A DNA stretch of 64,000 nucleotides from a virus (IMGVR_UViG_3300020451_002162:1-64000), one strand, 5' to 3'; positions 7,492-16,870 are shown, counted from the first letter of the stretch. Translations and numbers: made by a program. The notes: a model not told the origin generated them from the sequence alone.

Positions 7492-8762
7492 TACAGCAAT
7501 CCTGTTATCGGTTTAGACCAGCCTTGAGATTCACTATGAGGCCATACTATCCAGCTATTTGGTTTAATCTCTGTCTGAAACTCTCTCCACACTTTACAGT
7601 AACCGTCTGGATCAGTTTTAAGTCTGTGTATTTCGTCTTTATTTGCATCTTGTCTATGAATATCATTACCCTGATCATCTTTAAAAGCCACACACCAAAA
7701 ATCATAATCCTGCAAAGGGACTTGTTCAAAAGATATGTCAATACAATGCCTAAAGATGGAAAGTAAATTACTATAAAATTCTTCATCTGATACTTCGTTA
7801 CTTATGTTAGGAGCTATCTTGTCTTTAGTTTGAGGACTTATGGCTCTTTTACTGAAACACAATCCTGCGTACTTTTCATATTCAAACAAAGTCCTCTCTG
7901 TGCCGAAACCATATTTTCCAAAATCTTCGTCTTGTTTTTCTCCATCCATGCCAAAAAGTTTTCTATTTCTTAGGTGAGATCTATCATTTGTTATATGCCA
8001 GTTATTGTGATCATCCCAGTGTTTAGTTCTTCCTTTTCTAGTATATTCATGCCAACATATGACTTCATTAGGATGGAATAAATCATAACCATGAGTAAAA
8101 GCTCTAGCTGCTATACTAATTTCTTCTCCGTGAAAATACATATAAGGATCATGTCTAACTTCAGTAGCAAATGAACCTAAAGAAAAAGCAAAATGAGCAC
8201 TGTAAAATCTAGCAGGTAAAGGCTTGCTTGAATCATCATGAGCATCAAAATTAGCTGGCAAGAAAAATACAGCACCTTCAGGTATAAACCTATCAAAATT
8301 CATTTTCCAAGGTAATTGTATTCTGGACTCTGGATCATTATCGGGATCAAAACTAGGTATATAGGCAGTAATTAAAGGTTTTTTATAACCGCTATCCTGC
8401 AATCCTTTAATCATATCCTTGAGTTTAGTATCCCAACCCTTCACAAACCTATGATGACTATCTAATTGTAAAGTATAATCTTCATTATCGTATAAAGACT
8501 GAACAGCATTCCTTGCCCAGCAAACCCCTTTTGCTTCTTTATAATTAATGTCTATTATTCTTACTCTTTTATCATCTTTATATTTATCTAGATTATCCCA
8601 TTCGTCTTGCTCGCTGTGCTGCCAAGCTATACCCACATAAATACTATCGGGATTATCTGCATTAGAAAACATATCATCTAATGTAAGTAATAATTGAGGA
8701 TCTCTATAAGACGCTATCTGTACAAATATTGTCTTAGTTTTCTTTTCTCTCTGACTTGTCAT
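7491..8762 (-). CDS. GlcNAc-type glycosyltransferase (PF11397-like)
   Basis: A 423-residue protein opening with KTIFVQIASYRDPQLLLTLDDM and carrying CWARNAVQSLY and LQLDSHHRFVKGWD. This is the signature of the UDP-GlcNAc:polypeptide alpha-N-acetylglucosaminyltransferase family (Skp1-type), common in giant viruses and large phages. The motif LQLDSHH is the metal/donor site. The family glycosylates proteins, so a virion protein could be the acceptor. It overlaps the next gene upstream by 29 bases. Confidence 0.85.
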   Translation of the reverse strand: MTSQREKKTKTIFVQIASYRDPQLLLTLDDMFSNADNPDSIYVGIAWQHSEQDEWDNLDKYKDDKRVRIIDINYKEAKGVCWARNAVQSLYDNEDYTLQLDSHHRFVKGWDTKLKDMIKGLQDSGYKKPLITAYIPSFDPDNDPESRIQLPWKMNFDRFIPEGAVFFLPANFDAHDDSSKPLPARFYSAHFAFSLGSFATEVRHDPYMYFHGEEISIAARAFTHGYDLFHPNEVICWHEYTRKGRTKHWDDHNNWHITNDRSHLRNRKLFGMDGEKQDEDFGKYGFGTERTLFEYEKYAGLCFSKRAISPQTKDKIAPNISNEVSDEEFYSNLLSIFRHCIDISFEQVPLQDYDFWCVAFKDDQGNDIHRQDANKDEIHRLKTDPDGYCKVWREFQTEIKPNSWIVWPHSESQGWSKPITGLL

Positions 8763-10362
8763 AATGTTCTGTCCTATTATGGGTTATTGGACTAGCTAAT
8801 AGTATAGCAGGATTAACTTTGTTTTCTTTTGTTAGAGAATAAATATGACTCATCCATGTCTGTTCGTACGGATGATTCCACTTTATGTCCAAAAACATTT
8901 TTTGATTACCTTCTCTACTTATAATATGAGGCCAATTACAATAGTAAATTTCTCCTTCAGCATACGGCACTCTATTGATTTGTTTAATGGCTTTAAAACG
9001 AGTAAATGGTCTTGACTTTATATCTCCAAAATAAAGAAATCTTTTATCTTGTGGCACATTGTGCCAGCTCCATTGTTCAGAATTATTCCCATAAAATTCA
9101 CTGAAGCTCATTTTTAAAAAATCATAATTTTCTTTATCCATTATTTTCACAACGGTTTTTAGTAGGTTCTTGACTTCTTTTCTAAAACCAAAACCACAAT
9201 ATCCTGTAAAATCCAAGAGCATGTCATCTTCAAAGAACATCATGTACTTATCTTTAGATGTTGCGAAATCTTCAGCAGCAAACTGTCTAGCACCACAAAT
9301 GCCCAAATTACCCTTTTTAACTTGTTGGAATCCATATTGATTACAGATATCATTATACTCATCATCATACTGTGATTTAGTACTGTTATTAATAATTATT
9401 TTTTGAGTTTTATTTAAAAAATCTATATCTCTATTTTTGAATGATTCTATTACAGAATTTAATTGCTTGGGAGAATTATATGTATTAATATAAAGTCTTG
9501 TAGTACTAGGTATATTACTATTAATAATTACTGGTTTTTTATAGTTTTTAATATCTTCAAAAAACTTAAAGACTAAACCATTTTCTTCTATGTCAAATAA
9601 TTGTATGTCTTTATTTAGGTTTGCAATAATAGAAAATATACTTTCTTCTGTACCCATATATCCTCTATCTAAAGTGTCATTCAGAAGCTGATAGTATTGT
9701 CCATTTATCGAGGAAATATAGTCTTTTTTTCCTCCAAAAAAACCACCTCTACAAACATGATCAACTTCTTTATCACATATCTTATTCATCTCTTTAATAT
9801 CAAATCCATGAATCTCAGTACTCGTTTTATATGGATATCTTATAAACATAAAAGAATCCACTATATTTTCAAGTTTTTCTATAACTTTATCGTGACTGAA
9901 ATATCCTGGATGTACAGTATTATTTATGCCCGCATCTATCCAATAAAAAAGGTCAGAACCAAAAGTATTCATTATACTGGCATTATGCAATAAAAACATC
10001 TTACTCATGACTACTGGATTGTACATTTGCAGCATGGCTTGTGTGCTACCCGAAAGCCAGCCGACTTGATTTAACCATTTAGAATTTGTTCTTATTTTTT
10101 CAACTTTTTCGCAGAAGGGAAAGAAATCAGTACAAAAATCTTCTATCTCATGTTTTATCCAAAATATTTTATCTGACCTAATTTTAAGTATATGCTGTTT
10201 TATAGATTCTGATGAAAAGACAACTATATTAGTATCTTTAGTAGACTCAAGTAATTTAGATAAATTTTCTAGGTATGTAGAGAAATTCCTAGACCAACCT
10301 TCGTCCAGATCAGATCTTCCTAGATCCCATAGTCCAGTAACTAGGGTTGTTTTAGATGACAT
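8734..10362 (-). CDS. Two-domain glycosyltransferase: HtrL-like plus GT2-like
   Basis: A 542-residue fusion. Residues 1-260 resemble HtrL/YibB (TTLVTGLWDLGRSDL, MSKMFLLHNASI, LFYWIDAGINNTVHP, RGGFFGGKKDYI). Residues 280-540 look like a GT-A domain (RLYINTYNSPKQLNSVIESF, CGARQFAAEDFATSKDKYMMFFEDDMLL), with the acidic EDD as the likely metal site. It is the first gene of the leftward block, so it lies directly below the divergent promoter region at 10363-10589. Function beyond sugar transfer is unknown. Confidence 0.75.
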   Translation of the reverse strand: MSSKTTLVTGLWDLGRSDLDEGWSRNFSTYLENLSKLLESTKDTNIVVFSSESIKQHILKIRSDKIFWIKHEIEDFCTDFFPFCEKVEKIRTNSKWLNQVGWLSGSTQAMLQMYNPVVMSKMFLLHNASIMNTFGSDLFYWIDAGINNTVHPGYFSHDKVIEKLENIVDSFMFIRYPYKTSTEIHGFDIKEMNKICDKEVDHVCRGGFFGGKKDYISSINGQYYQLLNDTLDRGYMGTEESIFSIIANLNKDIQLFDIEENGLVFKFFEDIKNYKKPVIINSNIPSTTRLYINTYNSPKQLNSVIESFKNRDIDFLNKTQKIIINNSTKSQYDDEYNDICNQYGFQQVKKGNLGICGARQFAAEDFATSKDKYMMFFEDDMLLDFTGYCGFGFRKEVKNLLKTVVKIMDKENYDFLKMSFSEFYGNNSEQWSWHNVPQDKRFLYFGDIKSRPFTRFKAIKQINRVPYAEGEIYYCNWPHIISREGNQKMFLDIKWNHPYEQTWMSHIYSLTKENKVNPAILLASPITHNRTEHYDKSERKEN

Positions 10363-10407
10363 ATATGTACTTAGTTAGAGTATTAATCTCCCGGCTCTGC
10401 ATAAATA

Positions 10408-10437
10408 TTAATAATAAATCACAGATAGTCAAGTCAA
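10408..10437 (-). promoter_or_regulatory. Candidate leftward promoter of the left glycan block
   Basis: The minus strand carries two overlapping TTGACT hexamers (10437-10432 and 10432-10427). Taking the outer one with an 18-base spacer gives a weak TATTAA -10 at 10413-10408. The spacing and the location before the first gene of a 10 kb leftward block support a promoter, but the -10 match is poor. Confidence 0.4.
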
Positions 10438-10468
10438 TAAATATGCATATGTTTTTTTTAAATTTATC

Positions 10469-10499
10469 TTGACTTTGCATATCAACTAAATACTATAAA
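10469..10499 (+). promoter_or_regulatory. Candidate promoter upstream of the DUF1559 gene
   Basis: TTGACT at 10469-10474 is followed by TATAAA at 10494-10499 (19-base spacer) or TACTAT at 10491-10496 (16-base spacer). The -35 region sits in TCTTGACTTTGCA, which recurs exactly at the promoter at 18971. This suggests a shared recognition element, probably for the host vegetative RNA polymerase. Confidence 0.6.
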
Positions 10500-10589
10500 A
10501 ATAGTTATTTTCTTTTACTGAAAAACTTAAAGAAATACAAAGAAGACAATATTTTAAGCTTATTTACCTAATAAGGTGGAGGAATTCTT

Positions 10590-11477
10590 ATGAAAAATAC
10601 GTCACGTAAAGGTTTTACCCTCATCGAACTTCTTGTCGTTATTGCGATTATCGGCGTTCTGGTTGGCTTACTACTTCCAGCTGTTCAACAGGCACGAGAA
10701 GCAGCTCGTCGTAGTTCGTGTGGAAATAAGTTGAAACAACAAGGTTTAGCTGCTCACAACTACGCTGATAAGAATGCAAGTCGTGGAGATAACTTCTTAC
10801 CTAGTGCATTCGGAGTTAATAGTACCGGAGCGACCGTTAGTACCAACCCAATTACGGCTGTCGGTGGTGCCACAGCTGGCGCAAACACAGGCTGGAGTCA
10901 TATCGTAAAAATTCTTCCATTTGGTGAAGAAAATAATCTTTACAATGCCATCAATGGAGCTGGTAATTATGTCGTTCCAACAGCAGCTAATGCAACTGTA
11001 GAGGTTGATTGGCTGATCTGCCCATCATTTGTTGGTACCACAGCTGGCCAAAGTGTTTACAAGGCCAACGTTGGAACCAGTGATGAAGCCGGTGCAAGTG
11101 CTACCGCAACTGGAGCTATCACCGGAAAGACTCTGGATAATAATGGAGGTCTTGGTCTTTTTCAAGATAAGGGTTTTGCATCGTATCGTGATGGTACAAG
11201 TAATACTCTTATGATCGTTGAAGAAAATTTCAATGAAAATTACTGGGAAGGTCATACGAATGTATCAACCTTTGGCCTTGCAACTGGAGCATCCGTCTCA
11301 CCAATTCCAGGAACTGTTTCGCAAGGCTTCCCAAGTTCACCACACGCTGGTGGAGTAAATGGATACTGCCTTGCTGATGGTTCGACTGGGTTTCTGTCTA
11401 ACACCATTAGCAAAGCAACACTTCGAGCCTTATCAACGGCTAATGCTGGCGACACGATAGGTAATGATCGTCCTTAA
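10590..11477 (+). CDS. DUF1559 prepilin-type (type II pseudopilin-like) protein
   Basis: A 295-residue protein with a textbook type IV prepilin signal: a basic leader then [17 protein letters not shown] (cleavage after Gly8, Glu13 at mature position 5). [14 protein letters not shown] follows, and near the C-terminus there is [14 protein letters not shown]. This pattern, prepilin start plus a C-terminal His-(X)10-DG, marks the DUF1559 family that is hugely expanded in Planctomycetes. Its mature domain would be an exported pseudopilin needing a host prepilin peptidase. By eye its G+C and codon use (CTC, GTC, CGT, GGC) are clearly higher than neighbours, which points to recent transfer from a host. 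A strong GGTGGAGGAAT ribosome site precedes the ATG, and a consensus -35 lies upstream. Confidence 0.95.
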   Translation: MKNTSRKGFTLIELLVVIAIIGVLVGLLLPAVQQAREAARRSSCGNKLKQQGLAAHNYADKNASRGDNFLPSAFGVNSTGATVSTNPITAVGGATAGANTGWSHIVKILPFGEENNLYNAINGAGNYVVPTAANATVEVDWLICPSFVGTTAGQSVYKANVGTSDEAGASATATGAITGKTLDNNGGLGLFQDKGFASYRDGTSNTLMIVEENFNENYWEGHTNVSTFGLATGASVSPIPGTVSQGFPSSPHAGGVNGYCLADGSTGFLSNTISKATLRALSTANAGDTIGNDRP

Positions 11478-11529
11478 ATATTAATGGTTATTATGAAAAA
11501 TGTAAAGTCTAATAATAAAGAAACAAAAA

Positions 11530-11709
11530 ATGGAAAAAGAAGATAAGAAATATATTAGAAAAACAAAAATAGACAAGAAAAAAAAAGACAAGTACCATAC
11601 TTCGGATGCTATGGATCATAAAGCAAAGGTTCAAAGCAAAAGAGAAAGGCAGGTAGAGATGGAAGAAGATGAATGGGAAAATTGGAATAGGTTTTATAAT
11701 CACAAATGA
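11530..11709 (+). CDS. Small highly charged protein, unknown function
   Basis: A 59-residue frame starting MEKEDKKYIRKTKIDKKKKD, strongly Lys/Glu-rich throughout and ending NWNRFYNHK. Its stop overlaps the next start (ATGA at 11706-11709). No family was recognised. The charge pattern suggests a nucleic-acid- or protein-binding peptide, but that is only a guess. Confidence 0.5.
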   Translation: MEKEDKKYIRKTKIDKKKKDKYHTSDAMDHKAKVQSKRERQVEMEEDEWENWNRFYNHK

Positions 11710-11948
11710 AATACATAGAAGAAATAGATGCTGGACAGTGTTTTTCTCATAAAGAAGATAATTTTTTAATGTCTTCAGATTTCAAAAAAAATGGAGACAG
11801 GTTAGGTCTTAGCTTGAAAAATGGAGTCACTCGTTGGTTTGGCCCTTCCGAGACAGTAGAAGTTGTGGTTTTATACACAATAGACCAAGACAGTAATTTA
11901 AAACACATTAGATCAGAGGATGCTGATGATCCTAATAAGAATATCTAA
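11706..11948 (+). CDS. Hypothetical protein, 80 residues
   Basis: An 80-residue soluble protein containing MSSDFKKNGDRLGLSLKNGVTRWFG and an acidic tail. No motif was recognised. It is coupled at both ends: ATGA overlap with the charged 59-residue gene, and a 29-base overlap with the following zinc-binding protein. It is probably expressed in the same rightward transcript. Confidence 0.6.
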   Translation: MKYIEEIDAGQCFSHKEDNFLMSSDFKKNGDRLGLSLKNGVTRWFGPSETVEVVVLYTIDQDSNLKHIRSEDADDPNKNI

Positions 11949-12201
11949 CTTTATAAAATCTTTATTTTTTCACGTATGGTCAGGCTTCCCGAAATGCAGT
12001 AAAGATCAAATTTTAAAAAGATGGAATACATGCTTGGTCTGCGAAGAATTTAATAAAGAATATTCTATTTGCAATATATGTGGATGTAATTTAAATAATA
12101 AAAAAGAGTTCTTCAATAAATTAGCTTGGGCTGATCAAGAATGCCCTGCTGGTAAATGGCCGAAAGAAATTAATAATGAAAATAAAAAAGCAAGAAAATA
12201 A
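11920..12201 (+). CDS. Small zinc-binding protein with CxxC and CxxCxC motifs
   Basis: A 93-residue protein with a hydrophobic start (MLMILIRISNFIKSLFFHVW), then NTCLVC (Cys38, Cys41) and CNICGC (Cys51, Cys54, Cys56), followed by AWADQECPAGKWP. The spacing fits a treble-clef or ribbon zinc site. The CP-x-GKW ending is a recurrent phage small-protein pattern. The start could also be at 11926. Function unknown. Confidence 0.65.
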   Translation: MLMILIRISNFIKSLFFHVWSGFPKCSKDQILKRWNTCLVCEEFNKEYSICNICGCNLNNKKEFFNKLAWADQECPAGKWPKEINNENKKARK

Positions 12202-12715
12202 AAGAAAAAACTACGTACACAACAACAAATATAACTTATTTGATAGCGCACAAGAACAAATGAAATGCGCATCAAATGGCTGTAATGTAATTATTATTAA
12301 TATTTGTAACAATCAGCATGTACATGTTAATGCATTTAATAAGAAAGTATATAGCAGATATCCATTGGTTCTAGCAAATAGAGAAGCTCTTGGTAGAACT
12401 AATTTAGGCAAGTGTCAGCCTGTACTCGTAGACAAAAACAAAGAATATAATCATAAATTATATGTAGCCAATTTGTATGCTTGCTCAGGTAAAAAAACAC
12501 CGAAAAATAGAACTATCAATTACTATGCTTTAGGACTAAGCCTACAGCAACTAGCTAGTTTTGTCAGATCAAACGTAAACACTACTGAGAATCCTATGTC
12601 TAGAGTCTTTATAGATAAAAAATGTGTTGCTTTTACTGGGTGTAATTGGTCTTTCGTGGATGATCTTTTAGACGATATTATGCCTGATATTGAGGTAGAG
12701 GTATATGATCAATAA
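12176..12715 (+). CDS. Hypothetical protein, weak macro-domain resemblance
   Basis: A 179-residue protein. The pattern CNVIIINICNNQHVHVNAF, ALGRTNLGKCQPVLV, YVANLYACSG and a late VAFTGCNWSFVDDLLDDIM has the rhythm of a macro (ADP-ribose-binding) domain with its terminal G-x-W-x-x-V. The key Asn and glycine loops are not clearly matched. If correct, it would bind or hydrolyse ADP-ribose-derived ligands, as in other phages with NAD or tRNA repair systems. It overlaps the next gene by 11 bases. Confidence 0.4.
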   Translation: MKIKKQENKRKNYVHNNKYNLFDSAQEQMKCASNGCNVIIINICNNQHVHVNAFNKKVYSRYPLVLANREALGRTNLGKCQPVLVDKNKEYNHKLYVANLYACSGKKTPKNRTINYYALGLSLQQLASFVRSNVNTTENPMSRVFIDKKCVAFTGCNWSFVDDLLDDIMPDIEVEVYDQ

Positions 12716-13595
12716 TAATATTGAATACCTCAAACAACATCCCTATGTTAGTGATGATGTTCATATAGAGATGAATGAAGATCCATTTCCTCATATAATT
12801 ATTAACAATTTATTTAAAGAGAATATATATGAGATGATATCCAGTAGTTTTATGGATATGATAGGAAGAACAAAATCATACAAAGATCTTCCAGGTGCTG
12901 TACATGATTATGCTGCTTATATATACGGTCTTAAAAAAGAAGATTGTAATTATGGTTATGATTTTTTTGTAGACGATATTTGGAAGAACTTTAATATGAT
13001 GACATTTGGAGTTATACTAAACAAATACATAGCTATGAGCGCACACTGGCATGAATCACCAGCTAAACCCGGTTTTGTTCATAACGACTACAATATATGT
13101 TCAGTTATTGATGATGGAGCCACAGACTATACCTTAACGGGTAATTGCTATTATTCTGATGACACAGCCACCAGAACCCCTCATGCTCAAAAAATAGCTA
13201 GAAGTGTAGCCATACTATATTATTTAAATAATGAATCAAATCATCAAACCGATGGCGGCACAAGTATATATACTGACTATAAGTTTTACAGTAAGATAAA
13301 GGACGTACCTCCAAGAAACAATTCTATATTTGTGTTTGCTGTTCAGCCTAATTCATATCATGGTTTTACGGGAGCGAACTTCAACAGGTCTGCGATAGTA
13401 CAATGGTTCCATTCTAGTCCTGCCTACATGGTTAGTAAATATAAAAAATTAATGAAAGAAAGACATATTCAATATGGATCTGGCTTTGAAAGATGGCAAC
13501 CAAAAGAACCTATGTGGGATGTTAGAAATGATCCCGAATATAAAAAATATTTTCCAAATCAAAACTTATCACTAGAACAATTATTAAACTCGTGA
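12705..13595 (+). CDS. 2-oxoglutarate/Fe(II)-dependent oxygenase
   Basis: A 296-residue protein with a double-stranded beta-helix iron site: HND (His126-x-Asp128), His219 in NSYHGF and the 2-oxoglutarate-binding Arg228 in NRSAIVQWFH. ILYYLNNES and DGGTSIYTD are typical strands of prolyl-hydroxylase-type oxygenases. It sits within glycosyltransferases, so sugar or virion-protein hydroxylation is plausible. The ATGA overlap with the next gene suggests coupling. Confidence 0.8.
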   Translation: MINNNIEYLKQHPYVSDDVHIEMNEDPFPHIIINNLFKENIYEMISSSFMDMIGRTKSYKDLPGAVHDYAAYIYGLKKEDCNYGYDFFVDDIWKNFNMMTFGVILNKYIAMSAHWHESPAKPGFVHNDYNICSVIDDGATDYTLTGNCYYSDDTATRTPHAQKIARSVAILYYLNNESNHQTDGGTSIYTDYKFYSKIKDVPPRNNSIFVFAVQPNSYHGFTGANFNRSAIVQWFHSSPAYMVSKYKKLMKERHIQYGSGFERWQPKEPMWDVRNDPEYKKYFPNQNLSLEQLLNS

Positions 13596-14452
13596 ACAAA
13601 CAAATACTATTTCTTGCTGATGAATTTGCTTCAGACTCAACAGGTGGTGCTGAATTGACAACCGAAGCAGTTATTAACGACAGCCCATCAGATATAGACA
13701 TAATTATGGTTCGAACATCAGAACTAAATATAGATATAATTAATAAGTTTAAAAATAATAAATGGATTATAGGTAATTTTTTTGGCCTCAATCCAGACCA
13801 TATGATACATTTGATGTCTAAGAAAATAGATTATTCTATTATTGAATACGATTATAAATATTGTGTTATGCGTATTCCTAAATTACACAAAAAACTACAC
13901 GGAGAATGTTGTGAAGAAAGCGTAAGAGGACAACTTATATCTTTATTTATGTCTCTTTCTCAAAGTCTGTGGTATATGTCTAGTGGACAAAAAAACTGGT
14001 ATGAGCAACAGTTTCCTGCTCTTAAAAAAGCCAATAGTTATGTACTAGGTTCCCTGTTAGAACAAAAAACTATTGATTATATTAATACTCTGGACTGTTC
14101 AAATAAAAACGATACATACATGATACAAGACCATCCTCATATATTGAAAGGAACAAAAGCGGGTATAGAATTAGCTGAAATTAAAAATTTAAAATATGAA
14201 TTGTTTGGGTCAATGAAATCAGAACCCCATCATGAGGTTTTACAAAAATTTGCCAAAGCTAAAGGATTAATATTTGTTCCTACAGAATTTGATACTTGTC
14301 CAAGAATCACAATAGAAGCAAAGCTACTAGGTTGCGATTTGCTACTTGGAGAAAATGTCCAACATAAAGATGAAGAGTGGTTTAGTAGAAATAATACAGA
14401 GATGATTAATCATATGAAAAATAGAACAAAATTTTTCTGGGAGACGATATGA
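13592..14452 (+). CDS. GT-B (GT4-like) glycosyltransferase
   Basis: A 286-residue protein. It starts ILFLADEFASDSTGGAELTTEAV, as in the N-terminal half of group 1 glycosyltransferases, and continues with HPHILKGTKAGIEL, YELFGSM and LIFVPTEFDTCPRITIEAKLLGC, the C-terminal donor-binding E-x7-E-type helix. It is shorter than standard GT4 enzymes (about 350-400 residues). It sits in a run of overlapping glycan genes. Confidence 0.7.
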   Translation: MNKQILFLADEFASDSTGGAELTTEAVINDSPSDIDIIMVRTSELNIDIINKFKNNKWIIGNFFGLNPDHMIHLMSKKIDYSIIEYDYKYCVMRIPKLHKKLHGECCEESVRGQLISLFMSLSQSLWYMSSGQKNWYEQQFPALKKANSYVLGSLLEQKTIDYINTLDCSNKNDTYMIQDHPHILKGTKAGIELAEIKNLKYELFGSMKSEPHHEVLQKFAKAKGLIFVPTEFDTCPRITIEAKLLGCDLLLGENVQHKDEEWFSRNNTEMINHMKNRTKFFWETI

Positions 14453-15135
14453 ACAAACGTAAAGAATACGAAGATTTCCTAAAAGACAAAAGAGTTTGTC
14501 TGGTAGGTCCAGCACCAACCGTAAAAGATATAGAAGGTAATTTATATAAAAACAAACAAGAACAAATTGATAAAATTGAATCTTATGATGTTATTGTTAG
14601 ACTTAATATAGCTTTACCGATGCCCCCTTCTTTAGCAGAGTATGTGGGAAGCAGAACAGAGATAATTTATAACTGTATGAGTCCAGACCCAGAATCTGGT
14701 GGTTATATTAATATAGATTTTCTCAAAGATAAGATAAGCTGGATCGTGGCCTCTTTGCCAGCCAAGCATCCTTTCACACAGGACATTGTAGGTTTTTATC
14801 AGAGAAACCAGAACACGATAAACTTCACAACCGTAGAACTTGACTACTTCAATGAATTAGAACAAAAAATGCAGACAAGACCAAACACTGGAGTTATAGC
14901 GATATTGGATATGTTAGCTTGCGATATTAAAGAAATTTTTATAACAGGTATGACATTTTTTAGAGGAGGTTATGTTAAAGAATACAGAGGATATAATGAG
15001 CAAGAAGTTTTGTCTAGAATGGCCGTTCATAAAAACCATAGACAAGAACCCCAGTTGGCATACATGAAAGAAATATTGTCATCGGACCCTAGAGTAAAAA
15101 TGGATAAATATTTACAGGACATCATCAATGAATAA
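14449..15135 (+). CDS. GT29 sialyltransferase-like protein
   Basis: A 228-residue protein with an L-sialylmotif-like VCLVGPAPTVKDIEG (16-30), VIVRLNIALP and an S-motif-like RPNTGVIAILDMLACDIKEI followed by FITGMTFF (144-171). These features match the GT29-like proteins found in bacteria and phages; GT29 uses CMP-activated sialic acids as donor. A CMP-sugar synthetase gene lies 2.4 kb downstream in the same run, which supports a CMP-sugar-dependent reaction. The true donor may be another ulosonic acid. Confidence 0.75.
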   Translation: MNKRKEYEDFLKDKRVCLVGPAPTVKDIEGNLYKNKQEQIDKIESYDVIVRLNIALPMPPSLAEYVGSRTEIIYNCMSPDPESGGYINIDFLKDKISWIVASLPAKHPFTQDIVGFYQRNQNTINFTTVELDYFNELEQKMQTRPNTGVIAILDMLACDIKEIFITGMTFFRGGYVKEYRGYNEQEVLSRMAVHKNHRQEPQLAYMKEILSSDPRVKMDKYLQDIINE

Positions 15136-16123
15136 AATAATATTATTAGGTTATACAAAAGAAGGCTCTCATACCAATTGGTATCCTTGGTATAGATTCA
15201 AAGAGACTTTTAATGAATTGGGATATGACTCACAATGGACGGAAATGCAAAACTTTAAAAGAGAACCTAATAAAAACTATACTTTTATTTGTTGGAACAT
15301 GCCCGATGTCCTTGACTTGATAGCAGCAGGACTTTTGCATAAAGATGATACAGTATTGCAAAAAGTTACTTCTATGACAAAGCGGGAGTCATCTGCAAGT
15401 TGGGGTGCAGATCCAGACGGATTTCACAAAACTTGGAATTGGCCTGCTTATCAAATGTGTTTAGATGTTTTAAATATGGGATACAATATCTATGCCTTTG
15501 GTTGTAGAACGTGTTATGAAGACTTTCCTAAAAAGAAAGAATTGATAGAACAACTAGGAGATCGCATGATTATGATACCTTGGACAAGCTGTATGTTTTC
15601 TTACCAAGAATTACAAGAACAAAAACCCATTACTGATAATTTTGAATTAGACTGCTGTTTTGTCGGATCTGTCTGGGGTAGGGAGGGACGAGGAAACTTA
15701 GAATCAGTCAGAGACTATCTTTCTCCGGTTTTTAATAGCACAGATAAAGGTTACGCTGCGGGTTCTGGTACTTCTACAGGCCCGATCTCAAATGCTAAAC
15801 ATGTAGAAGTAATTAAAAAATCTAAATTATGTCCTATCATCAATGCTCCTTCATGGAGATCAGAAAAAGGAGTACAAGACAGATTCTGGACAGTATTTGC
15901 TGCTGGAAGATTTGGTGTGTCAGACACAGAGGGTGTGTACGAATTTTTTGGCAAGAACGAGGTAATTTGCGAAACAGACCCCGCAGAATATGTTGAAAAA
16001 AGTATTTATTATATGAAGAATACAGATAAACAAATTCCGTATATAGAAAAAATACAACAAAGAATTAAAAAAGAATATAACTGGAATAATACATTCAAAA
16101 ATATTTTTGAAAAGGTTTCTTGA
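15128..16123 (+). CDS. Glycosyltransferase group 1-like (CgeB-type)
   Basis: A 331-residue protein. It begins IILLGYTKEGSHTNWYPWYRFKETF, has CCFVGSVWGREGRGN in the middle and QDRFWTVFAAGRFGVSDTEGVYEFF, ending with NTDKQIPYIEKIQQRIKKEYNW. The last block is the typical CgeB/glycos_transf_1_2 C-terminus, where a receptor domain binds the nucleotide sugar. It overlaps the GT29-like gene by 8 bases. Specificity unknown. Confidence 0.7.
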   Translation: MNKIILLGYTKEGSHTNWYPWYRFKETFNELGYDSQWTEMQNFKREPNKNYTFICWNMPDVLDLIAAGLLHKDDTVLQKVTSMTKRESSASWGADPDGFHKTWNWPAYQMCLDVLNMGYNIYAFGCRTCYEDFPKKKELIEQLGDRMIMIPWTSCMFSYQELQEQKPITDNFELDCCFVGSVWGREGRGNLESVRDYLSPVFNSTDKGYAAGSGTSTGPISNAKHVEVIKKSKLCPIINAPSWRSEKGVQDRFWTVFAAGRFGVSDTEGVYEFFGKNEVICETDPAEYVEKSIYYMKNTDKQIPYIEKIQQRIKKEYNWNNTFKNIFEKVS

Positions 16124-16126
16124 ATT

Positions 16127-16870
16127 ATGAATTTATTACACTGTGCTTTACCTCCGCAATACCCAACAGCAAGTATCCACCCAAACACTATAGCAAATCT
16201 TAATAAGTGGAAAAATTTAAATTCTACACTAGAGTTAAAACAAAAAGTATATAATTATGAGGAATGCTGCGATCTAATAGCAAAACATTTTGATAAAGAA
16301 TTGCTAGATTTTTTTAAAATACAACCCTATGGTCATTTTAAGTCTGACTTATGGAGATTGTGTGCTTTGTATATTGATGGAGGAGTTTATGCAGACATAG
16401 ACCAAGAATTACTTGTTGCATTTAAGGATTTTTTTGATGAGACAGTTGATTTTTGCGGCGTAACTAATATGGAAAAATATAATTTATCTAACGGATTTAT
16501 ATATGCTAAAAAGGAAAGTCCTATTATTCTAAAGAATATAGAACTAACCTATGCTAAATATAGACAAGCACTATCGTCTAATCAAAATCTTATATTAGAT
16601 GTTAAATTTATCGGAGGCTGCTATATCATGGGAGATGTAATTGCCAATATGACCAATTCAAAAGAGATGCCTATAGGACATACAAAGATAGGAAATTTGA
16701 ATTGTAAGTTTTTATATGAAACAGGAGATATATCTCTTAGAGATACTAATAAACAAGCTTTTTGGAATAGTTTTGCTGTTTTTGATAAAGACACAAGAAT
16801 AATGAATTCTAGATATGCATCTTACTATATAGATAGACATCAAAATTCTTTATTTATACCCTATGAGTGA
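16127..16870 (+). CDS. GT32-family glycosyltransferase
   Basis: A 247-residue protein with the GT32 (OCH1/capsular mannosyltransferase) core FKSDLWRLCALYIDGGVYADID: SDLWR at 73-77 and DxD at Asp90/Asp92 binding metal and nucleotide sugar. FIGGCYIMGDV follows. GT32 enzymes transfer mannose, galactose or glucose onto surface polysaccharides. Three bases separate it from the upstream stop. Confidence 0.85.
   Translation: MNLLHCALPPQYPTASIHPNTIANLNKWKNLNSTLELKQKVYNYEECCDLIAKHFDKELLDFFKIQPYGHFKSDLWRLCALYIDGGVYADIDQELLVAFKDFFDETVDFCGVTNMEKYNLSNGFIYAKKESPIILKNIELTYAKYRQALSSNQNLILDVKFIGGCYIMGDVIANMTNSKEMPIGHTKIGNLNCKFLYETGDISLRDTNKQAFWNSFAVFDKDTRIMNSRYASYYIDRHQNSLFIPYE

Noticed and set aside
11029-11255. 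Two shadow frames inside the DUF1559 gene
   Set aside because: They lie within a gene with an unambiguous family match and have no ribosome site.
11484-11546. Frame of 20 codons starting at 11484
   Set aside because: Too short, without a ribosome site, and overlapping the better-supported 59-residue frame that is coupled to the next gene.
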